From positions 1 to 64,000 of the forward strand of contig DASTAY010000024.1 in the NCBI GenBank assembly GCA_035712345.1: a stretch of DNA of 64,000 nucleotides, read 5' to 3'. Position 1 is the stretch's first letter. Each line of letters starts with the position of its first letter. Positions 49,461 through 57,472 of this stretch are shown piece by piece. The notes below the pieces were generated by a model. That model saw nothing but the letters and a program-made list of their open reading frames with translations. It was not told the DNA's origin and made no database searches. The position numbers were made by a program, and so were the translations under genes. Source of the stretch: VRUE01 sp035712345 (lineage in GTDB: Bacteria > Actinomycetota > Thermoleophilia > Solirubrobacterales > 70-9).

Positions 49461-50886
49461 TCGAGCCCTCCATCTGCAGCTCGATCAGGCGGTTCAGCTC
49501 GACCGCGTACTCCATCGGCAGCTCCTTGGTGACCGGCTCGATGAAGCCGTTGACGATCATCTTCGAGGCCTCCTCCTCGTCGAGCCCGTGGCTCTGCAGG
49601 TAGAAGATCTGCTCGTCGCCGATCTTGGAGACGGTCGCCTCATGGCCGACGTCGGCGTCGTTCTCGCCGATGCGGATCGTCGGATAGGTGTCCGAGCGCG
49701 AGTCCTCGTCGAGCAGGAGCGCGTCGCAGACGACCTTGGAGCGCGATTCGCTCGCCCCGTCGGCGACCTCGAGCAGGCCGCGGTAGGTGCTGCGCCCGCC
49801 GTCCTTGGAGATCGACTTGGAGAAGATCGAGGAGGAGGTCTTCGGTGCGGCGTGGATGATCTTGCCGCCGGCGTCCTGGTGCTGGCCCTCGCCGGCGAAG
49901 GCGATCGAGAGGATCTCGCCGTGGGCTTCGCGCCCGAGCAGGTAGATCGACGGGTACTTCATCGTCAGCTTCGAGCCGAGGTTGCAGTCGACCCACTCCA
50001 TCGTCGCCTTCTCCTCGGCGATCGCCCGCTTGGTGACCAGGTTGTAGACGTTCTGCGACCAGTTCTGCACCGTCGTGTAGCGCACCCGCGAGCTCGGTTT
50101 GGCGACGATCTCGACCACCGCGGAGTGCAGCGAGTCGGTCGAGTAGACCGGCGCCGTGCAGCCCTCGATGTAGTGGACGTCGGAACCCTCCTCGGCGATG
50201 ATCAGCGTGCGCTCGAACTGGCCCATGTTCTCGGTGTTGATCCGGAAGTAGGCCTGCAGCGGCATCTCGACCTCGACCCCGGCGGGCACGTAGACGAAGG
50301 AGCCGCCCGACCAGACGGCCGAGTTGAGCGCCGCCAGTTTGTTGTCGTTGGGCGGGATCACGGTCGCCCAGTACTCGCGCACGAGGTCCTCGTGCTCGCG
50401 CAGCGCCGTGTCCATGTCGGTGAAGATCACGCCCTGGGCCTCGAGCTTCTCGTTGACCTGGTGGTAGACGACCTCGGACTCGTACTGGGCGCCGACGCCG
50501 GCGAGGAATTTGCGCTCCGCCTCGGGGATGCCGAGCCGGTCGAAGGTGTTTTTGATGTCGTCCGGGACCTCGCTCCAGTCGCGGCTGTTCTTGTCGGAGG
50601 CGCGGACGAAGTAGTGGATGTCTTCGAAGTCGATCTGGCCGAGGTTGCCGCCCCAGGTCGGGGTCGGCCGGTTTTCGAAGTGCTCCAGCGCCTTGAGGCG
50701 GAAGTCGCGCATCCACTGGGGCTCGTCCTTGTACTCGGAGATCGACTCGACCACCTCGCGGCTGAGCCCCTTGGGGGCTTTGTAGGCGTAGCCGGTCTCG
50801 GGGTCGTGGAAGCCGAACTTCTCCTTGTAGTCGGCGTTGATGCCGGCCAGCTCTCTTTTCTCTGCGACTGCCTCGGGCGTTGCCAT
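49453..50886 (-). CDS. sufB: Iron-sulfur cluster assembly protein SufB
   Basis: 477 residues from ATG 50886. Highly conserved family: GLSREVVESISEYKDEPQWM, GIPEAERKFLAGVGAQYESE, VPAGVEVEMPLQAYFRINTE, VHYIEGCTAPVYSTDSLHSA (the Cys implicated in sulfur handling), VQNWSQNVYNLVTKR, and the C-terminal HEATVSKIGDEQIFYLQSHG. The cluster is built at the SufB-SufD interface. It follows the Rieske-type gene by six bases and overlaps sufD. Confidence 0.95.
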   Translation of the reverse strand: MATPEAVAEKRELAGINADYKEKFGFHDPETGYAYKAPKGLSREVVESISEYKDEPQWMRDFRLKALEHFENRPTPTWGGNLGQIDFEDIHYFVRASDKNSRDWSEVPDDIKNTFDRLGIPEAERKFLAGVGAQYESEVVYHQVNEKLEAQGVIFTDMDTALREHEDLVREYWATVIPPNDNKLAALNSAVWSGGSFVYVPAGVEVEMPLQAYFRINTENMGQFERTLIIAEEGSDVHYIEGCTAPVYSTDSLHSAVVEIVAKPSSRVRYTTVQNWSQNVYNLVTKRAIAEEKATMEWVDCNLGSKLTMKYPSIYLLGREAHGEILSIAFAGEGQHQDAGGKIIHAAPKTSSSIFSKSISKDGGRSTYRGLLEVADGASESRSKVVCDALLLDEDSRSDTYPTIRIGENDADVGHEATVSKIGDEQIFYLQSHGLDEEEASKMIVNGFIEPVTKELPMEYAVELNRLIELQMEGSIG

Positions 50887-50892
50887 GTTCGA

Positions 50893-51219
50893 TCAGACCT
50901 CCAGGACGATGGTGTCGTCGACGACGGTTGCCGCGAACGTCCTCACCGGAGCATAGGCGGGGAGCGTCTTCGGCCTGCCGCTGGTCAGGTCGAAGAGCGA
51001 GCCGTGGCGGGGGCACTCGACCGTGCAGGCGGCGGCGTCGAACTCGCCCTCGGCGAGCGGCCCGTCGTCGTGGGAGCAGCGATCCTCGATCGCGTAGAGC
51101 GTCCCGTCGCAGTTGAAGACCCCGATCTTGATCCCGTCGTGCTCGACCAGGCGCATAGCGCCGGGCTCGAGCTCGGCGAGCGGGCAGACGGGTATCTGGG
51201 TTCCGGCGGTGTCGGGCAT
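50893..51219 (-). CDS. Rieske-type ferredoxin of the SUF locus
   Basis: 108 residues. The Rieske [2Fe-2S] ligands are C48-x-H50 (RCSHDDGPL) and C69-x2-H72 (CPRHGSLFD), with the usual hydrophobic beta framework and no membrane helix. Small Rieske ferredoxins of this type are often encoded with suf genes in actinobacteria and may deliver electrons for cluster assembly. First gene of the Rieske-sufB-sufD transcript; the promoter region carries the palindrome at 51262-51284. Confidence 0.92.
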   Translation of the reverse strand: MPDTAGTQIPVCPLAELEPGAMRLVEHDGIKIGVFNCDGTLYAIEDRCSHDDGPLAEGEFDAAACTVECPRHGSLFDLTSGRPKTLPAYAPVRTFAATVVDDTIVLEV

Positions 51220-51261
51220 CAGGGGCGTAGCCTTTGCCTTGCTTAGTGCGGGTTGAGACTT

Positions 51262-51284
51262 AATCCTACTTCTACAGTCGGATT
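51262..51284 (-). promoter_or_regulatory. Predicted Rrf2-regulator operator for Rieske-sufBD
   Basis: AATCCTACT-N5-AGTCGGATT, an inverted repeat with one mismatch, in the divergent spacer between the Rieske gene and the VOC gene. The same left half stands before the Rrf2 gene at 55222, which suggests that the product of 54739-55215 binds both. Confidence 0.65.
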
Positions 51285-51300
51285 TTAGAGGAAGGCGACG

Positions 51301-52083
51301 ATGAGCGAGAGAACCAGTTACGCCCCCGGCACTCCCTGTTGGGTCGACCTCGGCACGCCCGACATCGAGAAGGCGGTCGACTTCTACAGCGGCCTCTTCG
51401 GCTGGGAGGCGCCGGAGGGCGAGAACGCGGAGCAGACGGGCGGCTATCGCCAGGCGATGCTGGGCGGCAAGCCGGTCGCGGGGATGATGCCGTTGATGCA
51501 GGAGGGTCAGCCGCCCGCCTGGAGCTCCTATGTCTCGGTCGAGGATGCGGATGCGACGGTGGCGAAGGCGAAGCAGGCGGGCGCCGCCGTGCTCGCCGAG
51601 CCGATGGACGTCATGGACCTCGGCCGGATGGCGGTCTTCGCCGACCCCACGGGGGCGGTCATCGGGATCTGGCAGCCGGGCGCCTTCGTCGGCGCCGAAG
51701 TCGTCAAAGAGTCGGGCGCGGTTGTCTGGAACGAGCTCAACACCCGCGATCCCGAGGCCGCCAGGTCCTTGTACGGCGCGGTCTTCGACTGGAGCTTCGA
51801 GGAGCGGGAGTTCGAGACCGGCGCCTACACCAGCATCGAATCCGGGGGAGACTCGGTCGGCGGCATGATCGACATCACCGGCCGCGCCCCCGACGAGGTT
51901 CCGGCCCACTGGCTCGTCTACTTCGCAGTCGACGACGTCGACGCCGCGGTCGCCAGGGCGACGGATGCGGCCGGCGCGGTCGCCTTGGAGCCGTTCGACA
52001 TCGCCGAAGTCGGTCGCATCGCGATCGTCAAAGACCCCTTCGAGGCGGTCTTCGCCGTGATGGCCCCCGACCCGAACATGTAG
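51301..52083 (+). CDS. Two-domain VOC (glyoxalase/bleomycin-resistance fold) protein
   Basis: 260 residues behind GAGGAAGG. Two VOC repeats: PCWVDLGTPDIEKAVDFYSG with FADPTGAVIGIWQPG, and VVWNELNTRDPEAARSLYGA with VKDPFEAVFAVMAP. The pattern resembles the hydroxylase-like CFP-30B group. Metal and substrate cannot be decided from sequence. It interrupts the SUF locus, divergent from the Rieske gene and convergent with sufU, and may share the 51262 operator. Confidence 0.88.
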   Translation: MSERTSYAPGTPCWVDLGTPDIEKAVDFYSGLFGWEAPEGENAEQTGGYRQAMLGGKPVAGMMPLMQEGQPPAWSSYVSVEDADATVAKAKQAGAAVLAEPMDVMDLGRMAVFADPTGAVIGIWQPGAFVGAEVVKESGAVVWNELNTRDPEAARSLYGAVFDWSFEEREFETGAYTSIESGGDSVGGMIDITGRAPDEVPAHWLVYFAVDDVDAAVARATDAAGAVALEPFDIAEVGRIAIVKDPFEAVFAVMAPDPNM

Positions 52084-52099
52084 GCAGCATCTGGTGTGT

Positions 52100-52140
52100 C
52101 CGGGCGCGTTGGTCGGGCATATCCCGACAAACGCGCCCGG
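52100..52140. terminator. Bidirectional terminator between the VOC gene and sufU
   Basis: 18-nt arms (52100-52117 with 52123-52140) with one mismatch and a 5-nt loop, centred between two convergent genes. Very stable; one base run of A on one side and T on the other, fitting termination in both directions. Confidence 0.75.
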
Positions 52141-52142
52141 GG

Positions 52143-52583
52143 CTAGGCAGTGCCGAGGTCCGCGGCCGCTTCGCTCGGGTCGCCGGCCTCGCCCTCGTCC
52201 TCCCATTCGGCCGGCTTGCCCAGGCTGGCGCTCTTGACCACCTTGAGGCCCAGCATCGCGCACTTCATCCGCGTCGCCGAGATCTCGATCCCGAGCAGGT
52301 CGAGCACCTCCTCCTTCGGCAGGGCGAGGAGCTCCTCGCGCGACTTCCCGACCAGCTCGTCGGTCAGCAGCGACGTCGCCGCGGTCGAGATCGCGCAGCC
52401 CTGCCCCTCGAAGGCCACCTCGGCCACCCTGCCCTCCTCGTCGAGGCGGATCGTCACGTGCTGCTCGTCGCCGCAGAACGGGTTGGTGTCCTCGAACTCG
52501 AGGTCGGGGCTCTCGATGCGGCCGAAGTTGTGCGGCCGCTTGTAGTGATCGAGGATCTGCTCCCTGTAGAGCTGGTCTTCCAT
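52143..52583 (-). CDS. sufU: SufU-type zinc sulfurtransferase/scaffold protein
   Basis: 146 residues. The three Cys of the SufU/IscU fold are C37 (NPFCGDE), C63 (GQGCAIS) and C108 (RMKCAML), with an Asp in CGDE, the zinc site of SufU. YREQILDHYKRPHNFG is the standard opening. SufU accepts persulfide sulfur from SufS, encoded just upstream with a one-base overlap of stop and start. The C-terminal 30 residues are acidic and variable. Confidence 0.93.
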   Translation of the reverse strand: MEDQLYREQILDHYKRPHNFGRIESPDLEFEDTNPFCGDEQHVTIRLDEEGRVAEVAFEGQGCAISTAATSLLTDELVGKSREELLALPKEEVLDLLGIEISATRMKCAMLGLKVVKSASLGKPAEWEDEGEAGDPSEAAADLGTA

Positions 52584-53827
52584 CAGAGGCCGAAGACCTT
52601 GCGGGCGTCGTGGAGACCCTCGACCAGGCGGTCGATCTCCTCCGTGGTCGTGTAGACGCCGAAGCTGGCGCGGGCGGTGGCGGCGATGCCGAGCCGGTCC
52701 ATCAGCGGCTGGGCGCAGTGGTGACCGGCGCGGACGGCGACGCCGTGGCGGTCGAGGATCTCGGAGACGTCGTGGGCGTGGACTCCCTCGAGCTCGAAGG
52801 AGACCGGGCCGAGCCGCTCGGGCCCGCGCGGCGGGCCGAAGACGCGCAGTCCCGGCACCTCTGTGAGGCGCTCCAGCGCGTAGTCGGCGATCTCGCGCTC
52901 GTGGTCGCGCACCGCCTCCATGCCGAGGCCGTCGAGCCAGCGCAGCGCCGAGGCCATGCCGATCGCCTGGGCGATCGCCGGCGTCCCCGCCTCGAAACGC
53001 GCCGGCGCGTCGGCGTAGGTCGTCCCCTCCTTCGTCACCTTGCGGATCATCGAGCCGCCGCCGAGGAAGGGCGGGGTCTCGCGCAGCAGGTCGAGCCTGG
53101 CCCAGAGCGCGCCGATCCCGGTCGGCGCGTAGAGCTTGTGCCCGGTCAGGGCGTAGAAGTCGACGCCCAGCTCGGCCACGTCGAGCGGCAGCTTCGGCGC
53201 CGCCTGGGCGCCGTCGGCGAGCACCAGAGCTCCCGCGTCGTGCGCGAGGCGGGCAATCTCCACGATCGGGTTCTCGCTGCCGAGCACGTTGGAGACGTGG
53301 GCGACGGCGACCAGCTTCGGGCCGCGCTCCAGCAGCACGGCGTAGGCATCCATGTCGAGCTGCCCGTCCTCGCCGACGGGCACCCAGTCGATCTCGGCCC
53401 CGACCCGCTCGGCGAGCTGTTGCCAGGGAACGACGTTCGAGTGGTGCTCCATCTCGGTGAGCACGATGCGGTCGCCGGCGCCGACGTTGGCGTCGCCCCA
53501 TGCCCGCGCGACCAGGTTGATCGCCTCGGTCGCGTTGCGGACGAAGATCACCTCGCGGCGGTCGTCGGCGCCGAGGTGGTCGGCCACGGTCGCCCGCGCC
53601 CCCTCGTAGGCCGCCGTGGCCTCGGCCGAGAGCGTGTGCGAGCCGCGGTGGACGTTGGAGTGGTGCGCCCGCTCGTAGCGGTCGACTGCCTGGATCGAGG
53701 CGAGCACCCGCTGCGAGCTGGCACCGCTGTCGAGGTAGGCCACCGGTCGGCCGTGGACCTCGCGCTCCAGCGCGGGGAAGGCTGCGCGGACCTTCTCGAT
53801 CGGGAAGGGCTTGGTCGCCACCGTCAT
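52583..53827 (-). CDS. sufS: Cysteine desulfurase SufS
   Basis: 414 residues from ATG 53827. Class II desulfurase: YLDSGASSQ, VRNATEAINLVARAWGD, EMEHHSNVVPWQQLA, the PLP Lys in ALTGHKLYAPTGIG, GGGSMIRKV, and the active Cys in VRAGHHCAQPLM within the usual RxGxxC loop. It releases sulfur from cysteine and passes it to SufU. Order in the transcript is rrf2, sufC, sufS, sufU. Confidence 0.95.
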   Translation of the reverse strand: MTVATKPFPIEKVRAAFPALEREVHGRPVAYLDSGASSQRVLASIQAVDRYERAHHSNVHRGSHTLSAEATAAYEGARATVADHLGADDRREVIFVRNATEAINLVARAWGDANVGAGDRIVLTEMEHHSNVVPWQQLAERVGAEIDWVPVGEDGQLDMDAYAVLLERGPKLVAVAHVSNVLGSENPIVEIARLAHDAGALVLADGAQAAPKLPLDVAELGVDFYALTGHKLYAPTGIGALWARLDLLRETPPFLGGGSMIRKVTKEGTTYADAPARFEAGTPAIAQAIGMASALRWLDGLGMEAVRDHEREIADYALERLTEVPGLRVFGPPRGPERLGPVSFELEGVHAHDVSEILDRHGVAVRAGHHCAQPLMDRLGIAATARASFGVYTTTEEIDRLVEGLHDARKVFGL

Positions 53828-53882
53828 TCGATTGCGCCCCTCATAAATGCTTCGCCCGGCCTCCGGTCGCACACCATCAGAA

Positions 53883-54668
53883 TTAGACGCTCCCTCCGGC
53901 CGGGCTCGCAGCCGCCTGTACCTCCTCGCGGATCCAGCCGTAGCCCTTCTCCTCGAGCACGCCGACGAGCTCCGGCCCGCCCTCCTTGACGATCCGCCCC
54001 TCGAACATCACGTGGACCGAGTCGGGCTTGACCATGTGCAGGATGCGCTGGTAGTGGGTGATGATCAGCACGCCCATGTCCGGGCCGGCGAAGGTGTTTA
54101 CGCCCTCGGCGACCACCCGCAGGGCGTCGATGTCGAGGCCGGAGTCGGTCTCGTCGAGCACCGCGATCTCCGGCCGCAGCAGCGCCAGCTGCAGCAGCTC
54201 CATGCGCTTCTTCTCGCCGCCGGAGAAGCCGTCGTTGAGGTAGCGGCTGGAGAAGTCCTTGGGGATGTTCGCCAGCTCCATCGCCTCCTGGGCGACCTTG
54301 GCGAACTCTTTGATCTTGATCTCGCCTTCGCCCCGCGCCTCGCGGCGGGCGTTGAGGATCATCCGCAGGTACTTGCTGACCGAGACGCCGGGGATGGCGA
54401 CGGGGTACTGGAAGGCCATGAACAGGCCGGCGCGGGAACGCTCGTCGGGATCGGCCTCGGTCATGTCCTCTCCCTTGAAGACGATCGAGCCCTCGGTCAC
54501 CTCGAGCGCCGGGTGCCCCATGATCGCGTTGGCGAGGGTCGACTTGCCGGACCCGTTCGGCCCCATCAGCGCATGGACCTTGCCCTTCTCGACGTCGAGG
54601 TCGAGGCCGCGGAGGATCTGCTTGTCCTCGACGCTCACGTGCAGGTTGCGTATCTCCAGCTCAGCCAA
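53883..54668 (-). CDS. sufC: SUF system ATPase SufC
   Basis: 261 residues from TTG 54668 with GGAGCGAAA before it. ABC ATPase: Walker A MGPNGSGKSTLA, the SufC stretch LFMAFQYPVAIPGVSVSKYL, signature NDGFSGGEKKRMELL, Walker B IAVLDETDSGLDIDAL and H-loop ITHYQRILH. SufC drives conformational change of SufBD during cluster assembly. It is separated from sufB and sufD here, unlike the common sufBDC order. Confidence 0.94.
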   Translation of the reverse strand: MAELEIRNLHVSVEDKQILRGLDLDVEKGKVHALMGPNGSGKSTLANAIMGHPALEVTEGSIVFKGEDMTEADPDERSRAGLFMAFQYPVAIPGVSVSKYLRMILNARREARGEGEIKIKEFAKVAQEAMELANIPKDFSSRYLNDGFSGGEKKRMELLQLALLRPEIAVLDETDSGLDIDALRVVAEGVNTFAGPDMGVLIITHYQRILHMVKPDSVHVMFEGRIVKEGGPELVGVLEEKGYGWIREEVQAAASPAGGSV

Positions 54669-54684
54669 TTTCGCTCCGTTTCTC

Positions 54685-54730
54685 GGTGACTCTGTCGATG
54701 GTGACTCTGTTGGTTGGGACTCTGTTGGGT
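54685..54730 (-). repeat. Three tandem 15-16-nt repeats before sufC
   Basis: Three imperfect copies of a GTGACTCTGT(T)GG-type unit between the rrf2 stop and the sufC start. They leave the frame open toward sufC (reads PTES repeats), which could otherwise suggest a longer sufC. Probably a spacer that expanded by slippage. Confidence 0.55.
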
Positions 54731-54738
54731 GGTCCGGG

Positions 54739-55215
54739 CTAGGCGACGCTGCCGACCGGCGCCTTCTCGGCGCCGCTCGCGACGCCGCCGGAGAACTCGA
54801 CCAGCTCGGCCAGGGTCGTCCCCGCCAACGCCTTGGTGACGCCGCCCTGGACCCGGGTCCAGAGCAGCTTCGTCGCGCAGGCGCGATCGCCGTCGCTCTC
54901 ATGCGAGCACAGGACCTTTCCCTCGGGAGTCTCGTGGAAGCACTCCATCGGCGCGATCTGGCCTTCCAGCGCCTCGACCACCTGGTCGAGCGTGATCGCC
55001 TCGGCCGGCTGCGCCAGCCGGTAACCGCCGTGGGCGCCGCGGGTCGAGGTGACCAGCTCGGCGTTGCGCAGCTTCGCGACCAGGTGCTCCAGATAGGAGA
55101 GCGGCAGGCGCTCCGCTTCGGCGACGGCGCTGAGCGAGACTGGGGCGGACCCCGGCTGGCGGCCGAGCTCGACCATCAGGCGGACTCCGTACTCGGCTTT
55201 CGTCGAGAACAGCAT
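54739..55215 (-). CDS. Rrf2-family iron-sulfur regulator (SufR/IscR-like)
   Basis: 158 residues. Rrf2 winged helix (STKAEYGVRLMVELGRQPGS; RLPLSYLEHLVAKLRNAELV; RGAHGGYRLAQPAEAIT) and three Cys at 92, 103 and 113 that match the cluster-binding Cys of IscR-like proteins. It should sense cluster status and repress the SUF genes. A near-palindrome with the SUF operator sequence lies at 55222-55244, directly before its start, which suggests autoregulation. Confidence 0.93.
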   Translation of the reverse strand: MLFSTKAEYGVRLMVELGRQPGSAPVSLSAVAEAERLPLSYLEHLVAKLRNAELVTSTRGAHGGYRLAQPAEAITLDQVVEALEGQIAPMECFHETPEGKVLCSHESDGDRACATKLLWTRVQGGVTKALAGTTLAELVEFSGGVASGAEKAPVGSVA

Positions 55216-55221
55216 GAGTCA

Positions 55222-55244
55222 AATCCTACTGAAGAGGTCGGTTA
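55222..55244 (-). promoter_or_regulatory. Second copy of the predicted Rrf2 operator
   Basis: AATCCTACT (identical to the left half at 51262) followed after five bases by GGTCGGTTA, a degraded right half. It ends seven bases from the rrf2 start codon, fitting autorepression. Confidence 0.55.
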
Positions 55245-55269
55245 TGCGGATGGCGCGGGGTTCGGCCGG

Positions 55270-56745
55270 CTAGGCGGACGCAGCTTCGGTCGCCTCGCGC
55301 TCGCGGGCTTCGGCCCTGCCGAGCTCGACATGGGCGCGGCTATCGCGGTTGCGGATCAGCACCAGGGTGAGGACGAGGCCGAGCGCAGCGAACGCGGCGC
55401 CGCCGAGGAAGGCCGCCTGGAAGCCCTCGGTGAGGGCGTGGGGGAGGTTCGACCCGCTTGCCAGCAGGTTTTCCGTGTGTGAGGTGGCGATGGTCGAGAG
55501 CACCGCCAGGCCGAGTGCGCCGCCGACCTGCTGCGAGGTGTTGATCAAGCCGCTCGCCAGCCCGGCCTCGCTCTCCTCGACTCCGGAGACCGCGGCGATC
55601 GTCGTCGTCACGAAGGCGAAGCCGAGCCCGGCGGCGGCCAGCAGCGACGGTCCGAGGATGTCGGTGGAGAAGCCGCCGCCGACCGAGACGCGGCTGAACC
55701 AGAGCAGGCCGGCGACGATGAAGAGCAGGCCGGCGGCGAGCACCGGCTTGTAGCCGAGCTTGGTCACCAGCTGCGAGGCGATCCCGGCCGAGGCCATGAT
55801 CGTCAGCGCCAGCGGCAGGTAGGAGAGCCCGGCGTGGATCGGGCTGTAGCCGAGCACCTGCTGCATATATAGGGAGATGAAGAAGAACATCGAGAAGAGC
55901 GAGGCGCCGACGAGGACGCCGACGACGTTGGCGCCGGTCAGCGTGCGCAGGCGGAAGATCGAGAAGGGGACGAGCGGCTTGGCCGTGCGCAGCTCGACCG
56001 CGACGAAGATCGCCAAGAGGATGAGCGAGAGCGCGATCAGGCCGAGCGTCTTGGTCGAGCCCCAGCCCGCGCTCGTCGCGTCGATCACCGCGTAGACGAG
56101 GATCGAGAGCGCCGCCGTTACCGTCACCGCACCGGCGACGTCGAAGGCGCGGGTCGCGTGCTCGGCGCGGCTTTCGGCGATCAGCCTGGGGGAGAGGGCG
56201 AAGGCGACGAGGCTGACCGGGACGTTGACCCAGAGCACCCACTCCCAGCCGAGCCCTTCGGTGAGCACGCCGCCCAGCAGCACGCCGGCGGCACCCCCGG
56301 AGCCCGCGACCGCGCCCCAGACCCCCAGCGCCCTGTTGCGCTCGGCGCCATCGCTGAAGGTGGTGGTGACGATCGAGAGCGCCGCGGGGGAGATGATCGC
56401 GGCGCCCAGGCCCTGGGCGGCCCGTGCGGCGATCAGCTGTCCCTCGGTCGAGGCGAAGCCCGCCGCGAGCGAGGCGACCGCGACCAGCAGCAGCCCGGCC
56501 ATGAAGACGCGCCGCCGGCCGAGCAGGTCGGCGGTGCGCCCGCCGAGCAGGAGGAAGCCGCCGAAGGCGAGCACGTAGGCGTTCACCACCCAGGGCAGGT
56601 TCTCCTGGGAGAAGTCGAGCGCCCTGCCGATCGAGGGCAGGGCGACGTTGACGATCGAGGCGTCCAGCACGACGACGAACTGGGCCGAGCAGAGCAGGAT
56701 CAGCGCCAGCCAACGCTTTTCGCGGAATTCCTGACCGGTAGTCAT
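55270..56745 (-). CDS. MFS drug-efflux transporter, DHA2 family
   Basis: 491 residues with about 14 hydrophobic helices. Motif A-type loop GGRTADLLGRRRVFMAG, the N-terminal FVVVLDASIVNVALPSIGRAL of DHA2 (14-TM) exporters, and motif C-like GSGGAAGVLLGGVLTEGLGW. It likely exports drugs or toxic metabolites with proton antiport. It shares orientation with the upstream response regulator (39 bp gap), so two-component control is possible. Confidence 0.9.
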   Translation of the reverse strand: MTTGQEFREKRWLALILLCSAQFVVVLDASIVNVALPSIGRALDFSQENLPWVVNAYVLAFGGFLLLGGRTADLLGRRRVFMAGLLLVAVASLAAGFASTEGQLIAARAAQGLGAAIISPAALSIVTTTFSDGAERNRALGVWGAVAGSGGAAGVLLGGVLTEGLGWEWVLWVNVPVSLVAFALSPRLIAESRAEHATRAFDVAGAVTVTAALSILVYAVIDATSAGWGSTKTLGLIALSLILLAIFVAVELRTAKPLVPFSIFRLRTLTGANVVGVLVGASLFSMFFFISLYMQQVLGYSPIHAGLSYLPLALTIMASAGIASQLVTKLGYKPVLAAGLLFIVAGLLWFSRVSVGGGFSTDILGPSLLAAAGLGFAFVTTTIAAVSGVEESEAGLASGLINTSQQVGGALGLAVLSTIATSHTENLLASGSNLPHALTEGFQAAFLGGAAFAALGLVLTLVLIRNRDSRAHVELGRAEAREREATEAASA

Positions 56746-56784
56746 GGACGAGGTCCTCCAGTCAAGCAGACCGGCACGGTCGCC

Positions 56785-57369
56785 TCAGGGTTCGATCAAG
56801 CCGCGGCGGATCGCGTAGCGGACGAGCTCGACTCGGTCGCGCATCCCCAGCTTGCGCATCGCGTTCGCCCGGTGGTTCTCGACGGTCTTCTCGGAGACGT
56901 GGAGGATCGCGGCGATCTCCTTGGTCGTGTGCGCCTCGGCGACGAGCTTGACGATCTCCTCCTCGCGCGGGGTCAGCTCGCCGCTCGCGGCCGGCGCCGG
57001 GAAGGGCTCGCCGCGCTCGATCGCGCGGATCGCGGCGAGCAGGTCGGTATCGGCCTGCGTCTTCACCACATAGCCGGCCGCCCCGGCCTCGAGCGCCTCG
57101 GCCACGTAGCGCTGGTCGTCGTGCATCGAGAGGATCAGTACGGCGGTCTCGGGCGACTGCGCCCTGATCTCACGCGTCGCCTGCAGGCCGGTCAGCTTCG
57201 GCATCTTCAGGTCGAGCACCGCCAGGTCGGGCCGCTCGCGCACAGCGATGTCGCGCGCCTCGGCCCCGTCGGAAGCCTCCGCGATCACCTCGATGTCGGG
57301 CTGGCGCTCGAGCAGCAGCCGCAACCCCGAGCGGACGATGCCGTGGTCGTCAGCGATCAAGATCCTCAT
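56785..57369 (-). CDS. NarL/FixJ-type response regulator
   Basis: 194 residues. The receiver domain has the acidic pocket (IADDHG) and the phosphoacceptor D53 (LAVLDLKMP), Ser (ILSMHDD) and Lys (YVVKTQAD). The C-terminal LuxR-type HTH is LTPREEEIVKLVAEA, TTKEIAAILHVSEKTVENHR. Its histidine kinase is probably encoded at 58399-59256 on the same strand, but a toxin-antitoxin-like gene on the opposite strand now separates them. Confidence 0.93.
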   Translation of the reverse strand: MRILIADDHGIVRSGLRLLLERQPDIEVIAEASDGAEARDIAVRERPDLAVLDLKMPKLTGLQATREIRAQSPETAVLILSMHDDQRYVAEALEAGAAGYVVKTQADTDLLAAIRAIERGEPFPAPAASGELTPREEEIVKLVAEAHTTKEIAAILHVSEKTVENHRANAMRKLGMRDRVELVRYAIRRGLIEP

Positions 57370-57423
57370 CAGACGCGCAGTCTCTCAGCGGATGGCATCG
57401 AGCGCGCAGGGGGAGAGATTGGC

Positions 57424-57472
57424 GGGTGTGGCGACTTACCCCCATCGAATGGAGGGGAAAGTCGCCACACCC
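57424..57472 (+). promoter_or_regulatory. Perfect inverted repeat enclosing the start codon of 57449
   Basis: Arms GGGTGTGGCGACTT (57424-57437) and the exact complement (57459-57472), extended by CCCC/GGGG inside. The ATG at 57449 and GGAGGGG lie in the loop region, so folding of mRNA or protein binding would hide the start. Confidence 0.65.
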
